Made by a program: the position numbers and the translations under genes
Shown here: positions 23,475 through 31,732 of the stretch, one piece after another
Layout of the letters: the number at the start of each line of letters is the position of its first letter
Numbering within the stretch: position 1 is the stretch's first letter
The notes under the pieces: model-generated
The model's input: only the letters and a program-made list of their open reading frames with translations
What the model was told of the DNA's origin: nothing
Database searches by the model: none
NCBI GenBank assembly: GCA_050949165.1
Contig: JBMNFF010000001.1
Coordinates: 496,001-560,000, forward strand
From: DAIOXA01 sp050949165
Lineage (GTDB): Bacteria; Bacillota; Proteinivoracia; UBA4975
Length of the DNA: 64,000 nucleotides
Direction: 5' to 3'

Positions 23475-24692
23475 CTAGCCAAACAAATCCGCGAAAATTG
23501 CTTTGATCTTTTCAGCAAAACGCTGAGCAGGGCGCCCGCCCTTAGGTTTTTGCAAGAGCGCGGGATCAAGTCGGGAAATGTACTGGAGCACTGCAGTGCT
23601 GGCAGTGAAAGACGGATCCGTTACCCCGATTTGCCGGGGCCGATAAATCCTAACATTTGACCCCAGTTTTCTGGCGGCTATTTCGGCCAGCCCCGGCAAC
23701 TGACAGGTCCCACCTGTCAGCACGATTCCTCCTCCCGGCGGCTGGTCAAAACCAGCTCCGATCAGCTCATTGCGGATATAGTCGAAGATTTCTTCAACCC
23801 GGGGCTGAATGTATTCCACCAGTTCTGAGGCTACCACTTCATAAGGTTGCGAAGAACCGACACTTTCAACCTTTATCACATCTTCACCGGCGGTTTCAAC
23901 GGTGGCGGCGCCGTAGACCTGCTTTATCTGCTCGGCCTGGGCATAGGGAACCCGCAGGCCGTGGGCCAGGTCATGGGTGATTAAATCGCCGCCCTGGGGA
24001 ATGGAAATAAAACTCAGGATGCTGTCGTGCTTGTACACAGAAATCTCAGCGACACCGCCCCCGATGTCGATCAAGGCGCAACCCAGCTCCCGCTCATCAT
24101 GAGACAGGGCCATGGCTCCAGAGGACAGGCCTTTGAAGATGAGGCCGGCTACTTCCAAGCCCGCTCGCTCAACGCAGCGCCGGATATTCTGGAGGTAAGT
24201 GGCCTTCCCGGTGATAATCAGGGCCTCGACTTCCAGGCGCACGCCGATCATGCCCACGGGATCTTTGATCCCTTCATAGCCGTCCACTATGTATGAGACG
24301 GGACAGACATTGATGATTTCCCGCTCGGGAGGAATGGCCAGGACCCTGGCGGCCTGAATCACCCGCTCGACGTCTGCGCTGGTGACTTCCTTGTCATCGC
24401 CCTGAACTGCGACGACGCCACGGTTGCTGATCAGGTTTGTTTGGGGGCCGCCGATGGCTACGTATACGCTGCCAATCTCTTCACCAATCATCCGTTCCGC
24501 CTGGCTGACGGCGTCGACGATGCCGCGAACGGTAGCTTCTATATCAATGACAATACCCGTTTTTAGACCGGTGGACTTTGACTGACCGATTCCAATGATG
24601 TTGACATTCCCGTCCCGGTCAACTTCACCTACTATCGCGCGGGTATTTGATGTTCCAATATCTAGACTGCAGAGCAAATTATTTTTGGCCAA
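23475..24692 (-). CDS. ftsA: Cell division protein FtsA
   Basis: Actin-like ATPase that ties FtsZ filaments to the membrane. It opens NNLLCSLDIGTSNTRAIVGE (phosphate 1 motif), with CALIDIGGGVAEISVYKHDS (phosphate 2) and GGGIVLTGGTCQLPGL (adenosine motif). The 405-residue protein ends in an amphipathic membrane-targeting helix, RFAEKIKAIFADLFG. It is 15 bases upstream of ftsZ. Confidence 0.96.
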   Translation of the reverse strand: MAKNNLLCSLDIGTSNTRAIVGEVDRDGNVNIIGIGQSKSTGLKTGIVIDIEATVRGIVDAVSQAERMIGEEIGSVYVAIGGPQTNLISNRGVVAVQGDDKEVTSADVERVIQAARVLAIPPEREIINVCPVSYIVDGYEGIKDPVGMIGVRLEVEALIITGKATYLQNIRRCVERAGLEVAGLIFKGLSSGAMALSHDERELGCALIDIGGGVAEISVYKHDSILSFISIPQGGDLITHDLAHGLRVPYAQAEQIKQVYGAATVETAGEDVIKVESVGSSQPYEVVASELVEYIQPRVEEIFDYIRNELIGAGFDQPPGGGIVLTGGTCQLPGLAEIAARKLGSNVRIYRPRQIGVTDPSFTASTAVLQYISRLDPALLQKPKGGRPAQRFAEKIKAIFADLFG

Positions 24693-24774
24693 TTGCGTAC
24701 CCCCCCCGCCCTAATCCTACTTAATAAATTCAACAAAGCATTGCGTTTCCCTTTTTTCCGGCTGGAAAAAGTTT

Positions 24775-25542
24775 TTAACTATCGCCGTCGTCAGCCCCGG
24801 GCCAGGGAGAGAACACACCCCGACCTGCACCGGACCGAAAATCAATGATTCCCTTGCGATTTTCCGCCCTCAATACCTGAAGCAGGGCATTGAGATCCCT
24901 AACCCTCTGCTCCAGGTCGGAGTCTGCGGGAAAAATCACCTTATACCCATCGGTGGTAAAAAGGGTGACCTGAGCGGGATACAGAGAGAAGTTCAATTCC
25001 GAGATCTGACTGTCCAGGGGCTGAAGGGCAATGACCCATTCCAGGGCAGTGGCGGCAACTTGTCCCTCTACGCTGGAACCCGGCTCTAATTGCCCGGGAG
25101 CAAGGCCGGTTATCCAGGGCAGAGAATGCCCGGCGTAGGGCGTCAAGATTATTCCGTCCCCTGCAGCGACCCAATGCTCGCCGGAATCGGCAATTATCGC
25201 AACCCCTTCCCGCTCCTGCACGGTAATTGCCAGGGAGTTGGGAAACACCCTGACTATCCGCACTTCCAGAACCCAAGGGTTGAGGGAGAGCTTGTCCCTG
25301 CTTTTGGCAAGGTTCAACCGCCAGATGTGCTGCCCGGAATCCAGGCCGGCGGTTGCCAAAATCTCTTCTCTGCTCAGGACGACATTGCCTGTTACACTAA
25401 TATCTTGGACCAGCGCCAGGGGAGAAGCGAGATAGAGGGCGGTGAGGATGCATAGGAAGAAAATCAGGAGGAGCCATGGGGTCTTGCCGACCCCTCTCCG
25501 GCGCGCCCTCTTGGGATAAGCAATTACATTGTCATGGTGCAA
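24775..25542 (-). CDS. ftsQ: Cell division protein FtsQ/DivIB
   Basis: Bitopic septal protein. A basic cytosolic N-terminus (KRARRRGVGK) precedes one membrane span (about residues 22-46); a POTRA domain follows (VQDISVTGNVVLSREEILAT to NSLAITVQEREGVAII) and then the beta domain. 255 residues. It lies between murA and ftsA, as in Firmicutes. The 82 bases to ftsA hold no clear terminator. Confidence 0.9.
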   Translation of the reverse strand: MHHDNVIAYPKRARRRGVGKTPWLLLIFFLCILTALYLASPLALVQDISVTGNVVLSREEILATAGLDSGQHIWRLNLAKSRDKLSLNPWVLEVRIVRVFPNSLAITVQEREGVAIIADSGEHWVAAGDGIILTPYAGHSLPWITGLAPGQLEPGSSVEGQVAATALEWVIALQPLDSQISELNFSLYPAQVTLFTTDGYKVIFPADSDLEQRVRDLNALLQVLRAENRKGIIDFRSGAGRGVFSPWPGADDGDS

Positions 25543-25544
25543 TC

Positions 25545-26810
25545 TTAATCCCCCTTGGTCCTGGTTATGGATGCCCCCAATGCAGATAATTGCTTTTCAA
25601 AATTTACATAGCCCCTGTCAATATGGTGCACACCTTCAATGGTGGACACGCCTTGAGCCCCCAGGGCGGCGATGACCAAGGCGGCCCCCGCCCGCAAATC
25701 TGTGGCTTCGACACTGGCTCCATACAGCCGCTCGACGCCCCGGATAATGGCGGTTCGGTCATCGACGCTGATATTGGCTCCCATGCGCCTGAGTTCGTCG
25801 ATGTGCTTAAAGCGACCGTCGAAGATCCTTTCCGTCAAAACGCTGACTCCCCGGCAAGTGGCCAAAGCAGCCATGAACTGTGGTTGCATGTCGGTAGGGA
25901 ACCCAGGATAGGGTGCGGTTCTGATTTTGTCCACTGCATTTAAGCGATGGGGAGCGCTGATCCAGATGGTGTCGGCCTTGGTCTCGATATTTGCCCCCAT
26001 CTCAGTGAGCTTGGCGATGACCACCGACAGGTGACCAGGGACGACATCGGTCAGAGTAAGTTCACCGCCGGTGACCGCAGCCGCGACCATCAAGGTCCCT
26101 GCCACAATTCGGTCGGGAATGATGGTGTGATTGGCGACCCCCAACTGGCGGACTCCTTCGATGCGAATATGGTCGCTGCCAGCGCCGGAAACCTTGGCCC
26201 CCAATTTATTCAGGAAGGATTGTAAATCGATAATTTCTGGCTCGCGGGCGGGATTGTTGATTACCGTGGTTCCTCGGGCTGTCACGGCGGCCATCATGAT
26301 ATTTTCGGTAGCACCTACGCTGGGAAGGTCCAAATCGATGAGGGTTCCCTGCAGTCGACTGCCCATAAACTCGATATGCCCCGATTGAGTAGGGGTGATC
26401 TCTACTCCAAGCCTTTCCAGTCCCAGCAAGTGCAAGTCAATTGCCCTGGTGCCGATAGCGCAGCCTCCGGGGTAGGTGACCCTGACTCGGCCAAATCTGC
26501 TGAGAAGCGGGCCCACCACAATAAAGGAAGAGCGCATCCTGCGCATCAGATGCTCGGGAACCTCCCAGTTATCCAGGCGGGTACAGTCCACCGAGAGGGT
26601 TGACGGGCCAAGCCATTGGACCCTTGCCCCCAAGGTCTCCATTATTTCCGCCATGACTTCCACATCGGTCAAGCGAGGAACATTCTCCAATATCGATTTG
26701 CCTGGGCTTAATATGCAGGCAGCCATTATGGGCAGGGCAGAATTCTTAGCACCTTGCACGGCCATGGTGCCGGAAATAGCTTTGCCGCCGTGAACTATAT
26801 AGTGTTCCAC
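25545..26810 (-). CDS. murA: UDP-N-acetylglucosamine 1-carboxyvinyltransferase
   Basis: First committed step of peptidoglycan synthesis: transfers enolpyruvate to UDP-GlcNAc. The active-site Cys is in YPGGCAIGTRAIDLHL near residue 117; MAVQGAKNSALPIMAA holds the conserved Lys-Asn, and PGFPTDMQPQFMA a second conserved block. 421 residues. It stands between ftsW and ftsQ where murG and murB would normally also be found; neither is present. The Cys implies ordinary fosfomycin-type active site chemistry. Confidence 0.95.
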   Translation of the reverse strand: MEHYIVHGGKAISGTMAVQGAKNSALPIMAACILSPGKSILENVPRLTDVEVMAEIMETLGARVQWLGPSTLSVDCTRLDNWEVPEHLMRRMRSSFIVVGPLLSRFGRVRVTYPGGCAIGTRAIDLHLLGLERLGVEITPTQSGHIEFMGSRLQGTLIDLDLPSVGATENIMMAAVTARGTTVINNPAREPEIIDLQSFLNKLGAKVSGAGSDHIRIEGVRQLGVANHTIIPDRIVAGTLMVAAAVTGGELTLTDVVPGHLSVVIAKLTEMGANIETKADTIWISAPHRLNAVDKIRTAPYPGFPTDMQPQFMAALATCRGVSVLTERIFDGRFKHIDELRRMGANISVDDRTAIIRGVERLYGASVEATDLRAGAALVIAALGAQGVSTIEGVHHIDRGYVNFEKQLSALGASITRTKGD

Positions 26811-26879
26811 AGTCCTTCCCCTTTCCTACAGCTTGCTAAATCATTGTATGCAGACCGCGGGAAGGCTGTGTTTTTGACC

Positions 26880-27974
26880 TCAGCTTGAGTATCTGGAGAT
26901 GTTCAAGAGGATGCCGATACAGGCCAGGGTCATCAGCAAGGACGTGCCCCCGTAACTGATCAGGGGCAGGGCGATTCCGGTGACCGGCAGGGTGCCCAGG
27001 ACGACCCCCAGGTTAATGCAGACCTGAACGGCAATCATGGCTGTCAGCCCCAGAGCGAAGTACTGGCCAAATAAATCTGGCGCCGACATGGCGATGCGAA
27101 AGCCCCGCCAGATGAGGATAAGAAAGAGGATAATCACTACAGCGCCGCCAATAAAGCCCAGCTCTTCGCAAATGATGGCATAGATAAAATCCGTCCAGGG
27201 CTCGGGCAGGTAAGAGAATTTCTGGCGGCTGGCCCCCAGGCCCACCCCGGCCAAACTCCCTGAACCGATGGCCAGCAGGGATTGGATGATCTGCCAGCCC
27301 GCGCCGCCGGGATCGGCCCAGGGGTTGATAAAGGACATAAGCCGGGCCAGGCGATATGGCGCCACGACTATTAACGCCGCCACTGCGGGAATGCCGGCAG
27401 AGGCTACACCCAAGAGGTGCCATACCCTGGCGCCGCCGCTAAACAAAACTATATAAATAGTCATGATTATTGTCAACCCTGTCCCCAGGTCGGGCTGGAG
27501 CATAATCAGGCCGAAGGAAAGGCCGGTGATTATGAGAACCGGGAGCAGGCCGCGCCGAAAGTTTTGGATCTTATCCTTATTTATAACCAGATAGTTGGCC
27601 GTGAAGAGAACCAGGGCAAACTTAGTGAAATCCGAGGGCTGGAAATTGGTAAAGCCCAGGTCAATCCAGCGCCGTGCTTCGCTGCGTTCTACGCCGATGC
27701 CAGGAAGCAAGACCAGAATCAGGAGCAGGAAGTTCAGCCAAAAGACCAGCTGGACAAAACGCCGCCAATTCCAATAGTTAAAGCGCATGCAGACAAACAT
27801 TATTACCAGGCCCAGGCCGGCAAAGATGGCCTGGCGGCGCAGGAAATAATAACTAATCTTATAGCGGTACAGGGAAACCACCGAGCTGGAACTATAGACC
27901 ATTACCAGGCCTATGCCCAAAAGCAAGAAGGTGGCCAAGAGCAGCAGAGTGTCAGGCGGTTGCCTGCTCTTCAC
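26880..27974 (-). CDS. ftsW: FtsW/SpoVE-type peptidoglycan glycosyltransferase (SEDS)
   Basis: Membrane glycosyltransferase that polymerises lipid II with its partner class B PBP. Ten hydrophobic spans in 364 residues; conserved SEDS blocks include RRWIDLGFTNFQPSDFTKFA, LQPDLGTGL (catalytic Asp), and LPLISYGGTSLLMTLA. It could serve vegetative septation or the spore cortex; the SpoVD-like PBP with PASTA repeats nearby does not decide this. It is four bases downstream of murD. Confidence 0.94.
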   Translation of the reverse strand: MKSRQPPDTLLLLATFLLLGIGLVMVYSSSSVVSLYRYKISYYFLRRQAIFAGLGLVIMFVCMRFNYWNWRRFVQLVFWLNFLLLILVLLPGIGVERSEARRWIDLGFTNFQPSDFTKFALVLFTANYLVINKDKIQNFRRGLLPVLIITGLSFGLIMLQPDLGTGLTIIMTIYIVLFSGGARVWHLLGVASAGIPAVAALIVVAPYRLARLMSFINPWADPGGAGWQIIQSLLAIGSGSLAGVGLGASRQKFSYLPEPWTDFIYAIICEELGFIGGAVVIILFLILIWRGFRIAMSAPDLFGQYFALGLTAMIAVQVCINLGVVLGTLPVTGIALPLISYGGTSLLMTLACIGILLNISRYSS

Positions 27975-27977
27975 ATG

Positions 27978-29321
27978 TTATCCCCCCAGGGCTTCGACCA
28001 GGGCCTTGAAGTGGCGGCCCCGCTCCTCAAAATCATTATATTGGTCCCAGCTGGCACAGGCCGGGGAAAGCAAGACTACATCCCCAGGCCCAGCCTCGTC
28101 AACGGCAAGGGAAAAGGCTTCGGCCAGGTCCCGGGCTGGAGTGGCTGCAGTGAAACCCAAGTCCGCCAGCTGCCGCCGCATCTTTTCCCCGGTTTCCCCA
28201 AAGGTGTAGACCCGGCGAACCTTTTCTTGGAACAGCGGCGCCAGCATGGCGAAGTCCGCCCCCTTGTCGTAGCCGCCGGCCAAGAGCAATACCGGCCGGG
28301 GGAAGGCGTTCAAGGCGATTATGGTGGATTCGGGATTAGTGGCCTTGGAATCGTTATAGAACTTAATCTGCCTGTGTTCACCGACATATTCCAACCTGTG
28401 CTCAACCCCGGCAAAGCTCTGCAGGCCCTGCCTGATCGCTTCGGGCTCAACCCCCATGACCATGGCGGCAGCAATGGCGGCCAGGGCGTTTTGCAAATTA
28501 TGGGCACCGGGAATCCGGAGAGAATCCACCGGGGCAACCCTCTCTCCCCGCCAGCAGAACCAAGCGTCCTCGATATAGCAGTCAGCCTTGCCATTGGGCT
28601 CAAGGCTATAGCCAATCCGCTGTCCCCGGCCGAAGTCCAGTCCTGTAAGCAGGGGATCATCCAGATTGATTATTACGTAATCATCTGGGGTCTGGTTCCT
28701 AACCAGGCGCTGTTTGGCGGCGATGTATTTGTCCATAGTTTTATGGCGGTCCAGGTGATCTGGGGTAATATTGGTGTACACCGCCACCCGGGGATGCAAC
28801 TCATAACAATCCTCCAGCTGAAAGCTGCTGGTCTCGGCCACCAGCACCCATTCCGGTCCTTTGCCGAAGCTTATCCCCGTCAGGGGGACCCCGATATTGC
28901 CCCCCACCGCCGCCGGCCGGCTTCCGCCGGCGAAGATCTCCCCCGTCAGGGCCGTGGTGGTTGTCTTGCCGTTGGTGCCGGTAATGGCCACCACCTCTGC
29001 CCGGGTGACCAGCCAGGCCAATTCCAGCTCGCTGATCCACTTAATACCCCGTGCCCTGGCTTCCCTCAGGAATTCTATTTCCGGGGATATGCCGGGATTC
29101 TTCACAACCAGGTCCGCTCCGTCCAAAAGTGCCACGGGGTGGCTGCCGGTGACCAGGCGAATATTCATGTTTTGCAGAGCAATTCGGTCGGCTTCGGGCA
29201 TCTGGTGCAATGGTGTAATGTCTGTGAGCACTACTTCGGCGCCGCATTCGACCAGGACTTGGGCGGAGGAAATCCCGCTCTTGGCGGCGCCCAGGACGAT
29301 GACCTGCTTGCCTCTAAACAC
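27978..29321 (-). CDS. murD: UDP-N-acetylmuramoyl-L-alanine:D-glutamate ligase
   Basis: Adds D-glutamate to UDP-MurNAc-Ala in the cytosol. The N-terminal Rossmann-like start is VFRGKQVIVLGAAKSG, the ATP loop ITGTNGKTTTTAL near residue 115, and later NPESTIIALNAF. A GTG at 29321 with GAGGAGG eight bases upstream lies in the 13-base gap after mraY and gives 447 residues; the longer frame would run into mraY and is rejected. Confidence 0.94.
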   Translation of the reverse strand: MFRGKQVIVLGAAKSGISSAQVLVECGAEVVLTDITPLHQMPEADRIALQNMNIRLVTGSHPVALLDGADLVVKNPGISPEIEFLREARARGIKWISELELAWLVTRAEVVAITGTNGKTTTTALTGEIFAGGSRPAAVGGNIGVPLTGISFGKGPEWVLVAETSSFQLEDCYELHPRVAVYTNITPDHLDRHKTMDKYIAAKQRLVRNQTPDDYVIINLDDPLLTGLDFGRGQRIGYSLEPNGKADCYIEDAWFCWRGERVAPVDSLRIPGAHNLQNALAAIAAAMVMGVEPEAIRQGLQSFAGVEHRLEYVGEHRQIKFYNDSKATNPESTIIALNAFPRPVLLLAGGYDKGADFAMLAPLFQEKVRRVYTFGETGEKMRRQLADLGFTAATPARDLAEAFSLAVDEAGPGDVVLLSPACASWDQYNDFEERGRHFKALVEALGG

Positions 29322-29334
29322 GTTCCTTGCCTCC

Positions 29335-30294
29335 TCAATATGTCGCCAGCCAGACTGCGATTGCCGCCGCGGCGCCCAGGGCCTGCACCGTCCAGAACCA
29401 GGTGCAGACCTTCCACTCACTCCATCCCTTCAGTTCGAAGTGATGGTGAATAGGGGCCATCAGAAATACTCTACGTCCGGTCAGGCGGAAATATGTCACC
29501 TGAATGATGACAGAAGCTGTCTCCAGCACAAATACAATTCCCAGCAGGGCCAAAAAAATCAGTTCGGTGTGGGTAAGGACAGCCAAGGCCCCCACCGCGC
29601 CGCCGATCCCCAGGGCACCGGTATCTCCCATGAAGACCTTGGCGGGGTGCAGGTTAAAGACCAGAAAACCGAGAATACCCCCGGCCAGAGCTGCGGAAAC
29701 ATAGGTAATCCCCTCCAGGCCGGAGAACCAGCCAAATACTGCAAAACCCAGGAAGGTAATTACCGCCAAGCCGCCTGCCAACCCATCGACACCGTCGGCA
29801 AGGTTTGCGGCGTTGGAGGTCCCCACCATAAATACCACTACGAAGATGGGGTACGCCCAAGCCAAATTGACCAGGCCAATCCCCGGGACCATCAGGGCAT
29901 TGTCAAAATTCAGGGCCCTCAGCGCAAGATAGAAGAGAAAGGCGAAAGCAAACTGGCCCACCAGTTTGTGGCGGGCTTTCAGCCCCAGGGGCCGTTTCAG
30001 CACCACCTTGAGAAAGTCGTCGGCAAAGCCAATGCTGCCATAAACCAGGCCCATCAGCAGCACCAGGTACCCCAGATTGTCCCGGGGCATGAAGAACAGG
30101 GTGATTGCCAACCCCGCCAATAAAAAGAGCACTCCGCCAAAAGTCGGCGTCCCCTCCTTGCTCAAATGCCTTTGCGGGCCGACATCCCTGACGCTTTGTC
30201 CCACCTTTAATCTTCTGAAGACTGGAATCAACAACCAGCCCAGTACCACCGCCACGAGAAATGCCGCCAACATTGCTCCCGCATAAACTAACAC
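29335..30294 (-). CDS. mraY: Phospho-N-acetylmuramoyl-pentapeptide transferase
   Basis: Transfers phospho-MurNAc-pentapeptide to undecaprenyl phosphate to form lipid I. Ten membrane spans; the catalytic motifs GFADDFLKVV and SNAANLADGVDGLAGG, and the C-terminal cytosolic loop APIHHHFELKGWSE, are all present. 319 residues. Located between murF and murD with a two-base gap to murF. Confidence 0.96.
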   Translation of the reverse strand: MLVYAGAMLAAFLVAVVLGWLLIPVFRRLKVGQSVRDVGPQRHLSKEGTPTFGGVLFLLAGLAITLFFMPRDNLGYLVLLMGLVYGSIGFADDFLKVVLKRPLGLKARHKLVGQFAFAFLFYLALRALNFDNALMVPGIGLVNLAWAYPIFVVVFMVGTSNAANLADGVDGLAGGLAVITFLGFAVFGWFSGLEGITYVSAALAGGILGFLVFNLHPAKVFMGDTGALGIGGAVGALAVLTHTELIFLALLGIVFVLETASVIIQVTYFRLTGRRVFLMAPIHHHFELKGWSEWKVCTWFWTVQALGAAAAIAVWLATY

Positions 30295-30296
30295 TG

Positions 30297-31685
30297 TTAC
30301 TGTCCCCCATCCTTGAGTTCTTGCACGATTCTGTCCATCTTCACTCCCAAAGAGCCCTTGATTAAGACCACGTCCCCGGGCCTCAGCAATTCCAGGGAGG
30401 CCAGGGCTGCTTCGCTGTCGGGCCAGGTGACGATAGCCCTGCTGTCCATGCCGGCGGCGATGGCGCCCCGGCGGATGTCCTGGGCATTTTCGCCCACCGC
30501 CACCAGGAGCCGGACATTATTTTCTACAGCCACTGCGCCAATCAGTTCGTGCCTCTCCCGGGCCACCTCGCCCAGTTCCAACATGCTACCCAAGAAGGCA
30601 ACCTTGCGCCGGTTGGCCGGGTAATTGCCCAGGAGTTCCAGGGCTCGGGAGGTAGAATCCGGGTTGGCATTATATGAATCATCTATAACGGTAAAGCCCC
30701 GGATGTCAAAGGCATGCAGTCGCCGTTTTTCGCCCTTGGCGGCGTTCAGTGCCCGAACAATGGACTCCGGTGCAATTCCCAGCTCCAGCCCGACGGCAAA
30801 GGCCGCAAGGGCATTGCTGACATTATGAGATCCAGGCAGGGGCAGGTTTACGCGCACCTGCCCGCCCTGCCAGCTCAGGTCAAACCTGTTGCCGTGGATG
30901 TCAGATACAATATTGGCGGCGGTCACATCCCCTTGTTCTATGCCGTACCAAACAACCCGTTCCACCCCCGGCAGTCCCTCTTGGGCCCGGCGCCGCTGCC
31001 AGGGGTCATCGCCGTTGAGGATCATCACGGCAGGGGGTTGCAGGTTCTCCGCCAGCTCAAACTTTGCCCGCATTATCGCCTCTTGAGTGCCCAGGTGCAG
31101 GATGTGAGCCTCGCCGATATTGGTCAGGACGCCGATTCCCGGCCTGCTGATGGCGCAGAGTTGCCGGATTTCGCCCGGCGCCGCCATCCCCATCTCCAGC
31201 ACCGCCCACTGATGCTCTTCCCTAATTTCAAACATAGTCAGGGGCAGGCCGATTTCGTTATTCTTATTGCCCCGGGACTTGAGGACATTGTATTCCTGGC
31301 CCAGGACCCTCGCCACCAACTCCTTGGTGGTGGTCTTGCCGCTGCTGCCCGTTATGGCCAAGACCTGCAAGTCCGGGAACTTGTCGCGTTGCCAGGCAGC
31401 AAGTCTCTGCAAAGCTTTTTCGGTGCTGTCCACCCGGATGACCACGCCATCCCGGGGAGCAGCCACCTCCCTTTCCACCAGGGCGGCGACGGCGCCTCGG
31501 CTAAAGCTGTCGGCCACAAAATCATGGCCGTCGACATTCTCGCCGGCAAAGGCCACGAAAAGGCTGCCGGGCGCTGCTTCCCGGCTGTCTATGACAATGT
31601 TGTCGATTATCCCGTCGGAACCGGGCGCAGAGCTGCCGCCCGTCACGGCTATGATATCGGATATCTTTATCTTTAGCTTCATCAT
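30297..31685 (-). CDS. murF: UDP-MurNAc-tripeptide:D-Ala-D-Ala ligase
   Basis: Completes the UDP-MurNAc-pentapeptide. ATP loop ITGSSGKTTTKELVAR near residue 115; central block LEMGMAAPGEIRQL; IDDSYNANPDSTSRALELL conserved in MurF. Start taken at the first of two adjacent ATG codons (31685), 462 residues; an upstream ATG would place the start in front of a TATAAT box and is unlikely. Follows the PBP gene by 47 bases. Confidence 0.94.
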   Translation of the reverse strand: MMKLKIKISDIIAVTGGSSAPGSDGIIDNIVIDSREAAPGSLFVAFAGENVDGHDFVADSFSRGAVAALVEREVAAPRDGVVIRVDSTEKALQRLAAWQRDKFPDLQVLAITGSSGKTTTKELVARVLGQEYNVLKSRGNKNNEIGLPLTMFEIREEHQWAVLEMGMAAPGEIRQLCAISRPGIGVLTNIGEAHILHLGTQEAIMRAKFELAENLQPPAVMILNGDDPWQRRRAQEGLPGVERVVWYGIEQGDVTAANIVSDIHGNRFDLSWQGGQVRVNLPLPGSHNVSNALAAFAVGLELGIAPESIVRALNAAKGEKRRLHAFDIRGFTVIDDSYNANPDSTSRALELLGNYPANRRKVAFLGSMLELGEVARERHELIGAVAVENNVRLLVAVGENAQDIRRGAIAAGMDSRAIVTWPDSEAALASLELLRPGDVVLIKGSLGVKMDRIVQELKDGGQ

Positions 31686-31715
31686 CACCACACCCTTACG
31701 GCATAAACTGAAACA

Positions 31716-31721
31716 ATTATA
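31716..31721 (-). promoter_or_regulatory. Possible -10 box (TATAAT) before murF
   Basis: The minus strand reads ATTATAATTG in the 47-base gap between the PBP gene and murF. The -35 region is weak, so an internal promoter is only a possibility. Confidence 0.3.
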
Positions 31722-31732
31722 ATACATTCCCC

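Noticed and set aside
24740..24775. CTTTTTCC/GGAAAAAAG inverted repeat between ftsQ and ftsA as a terminator
   Set aside because: The stem is A/T-only apart from two pairs and is followed by GGAAACGC, not a T-run; ftsA lacks a clear promoter and is more likely co-transcribed.
27417..29453. A 678-codon open frame on the plus strand opposite ftsW and murD
   Set aside because: G+C-rich genes leave the antisense frames open; the minus-strand frames hold invariant FtsW and MurD motifs and ribosome sites, the plus frame has none and is low-complexity in look.
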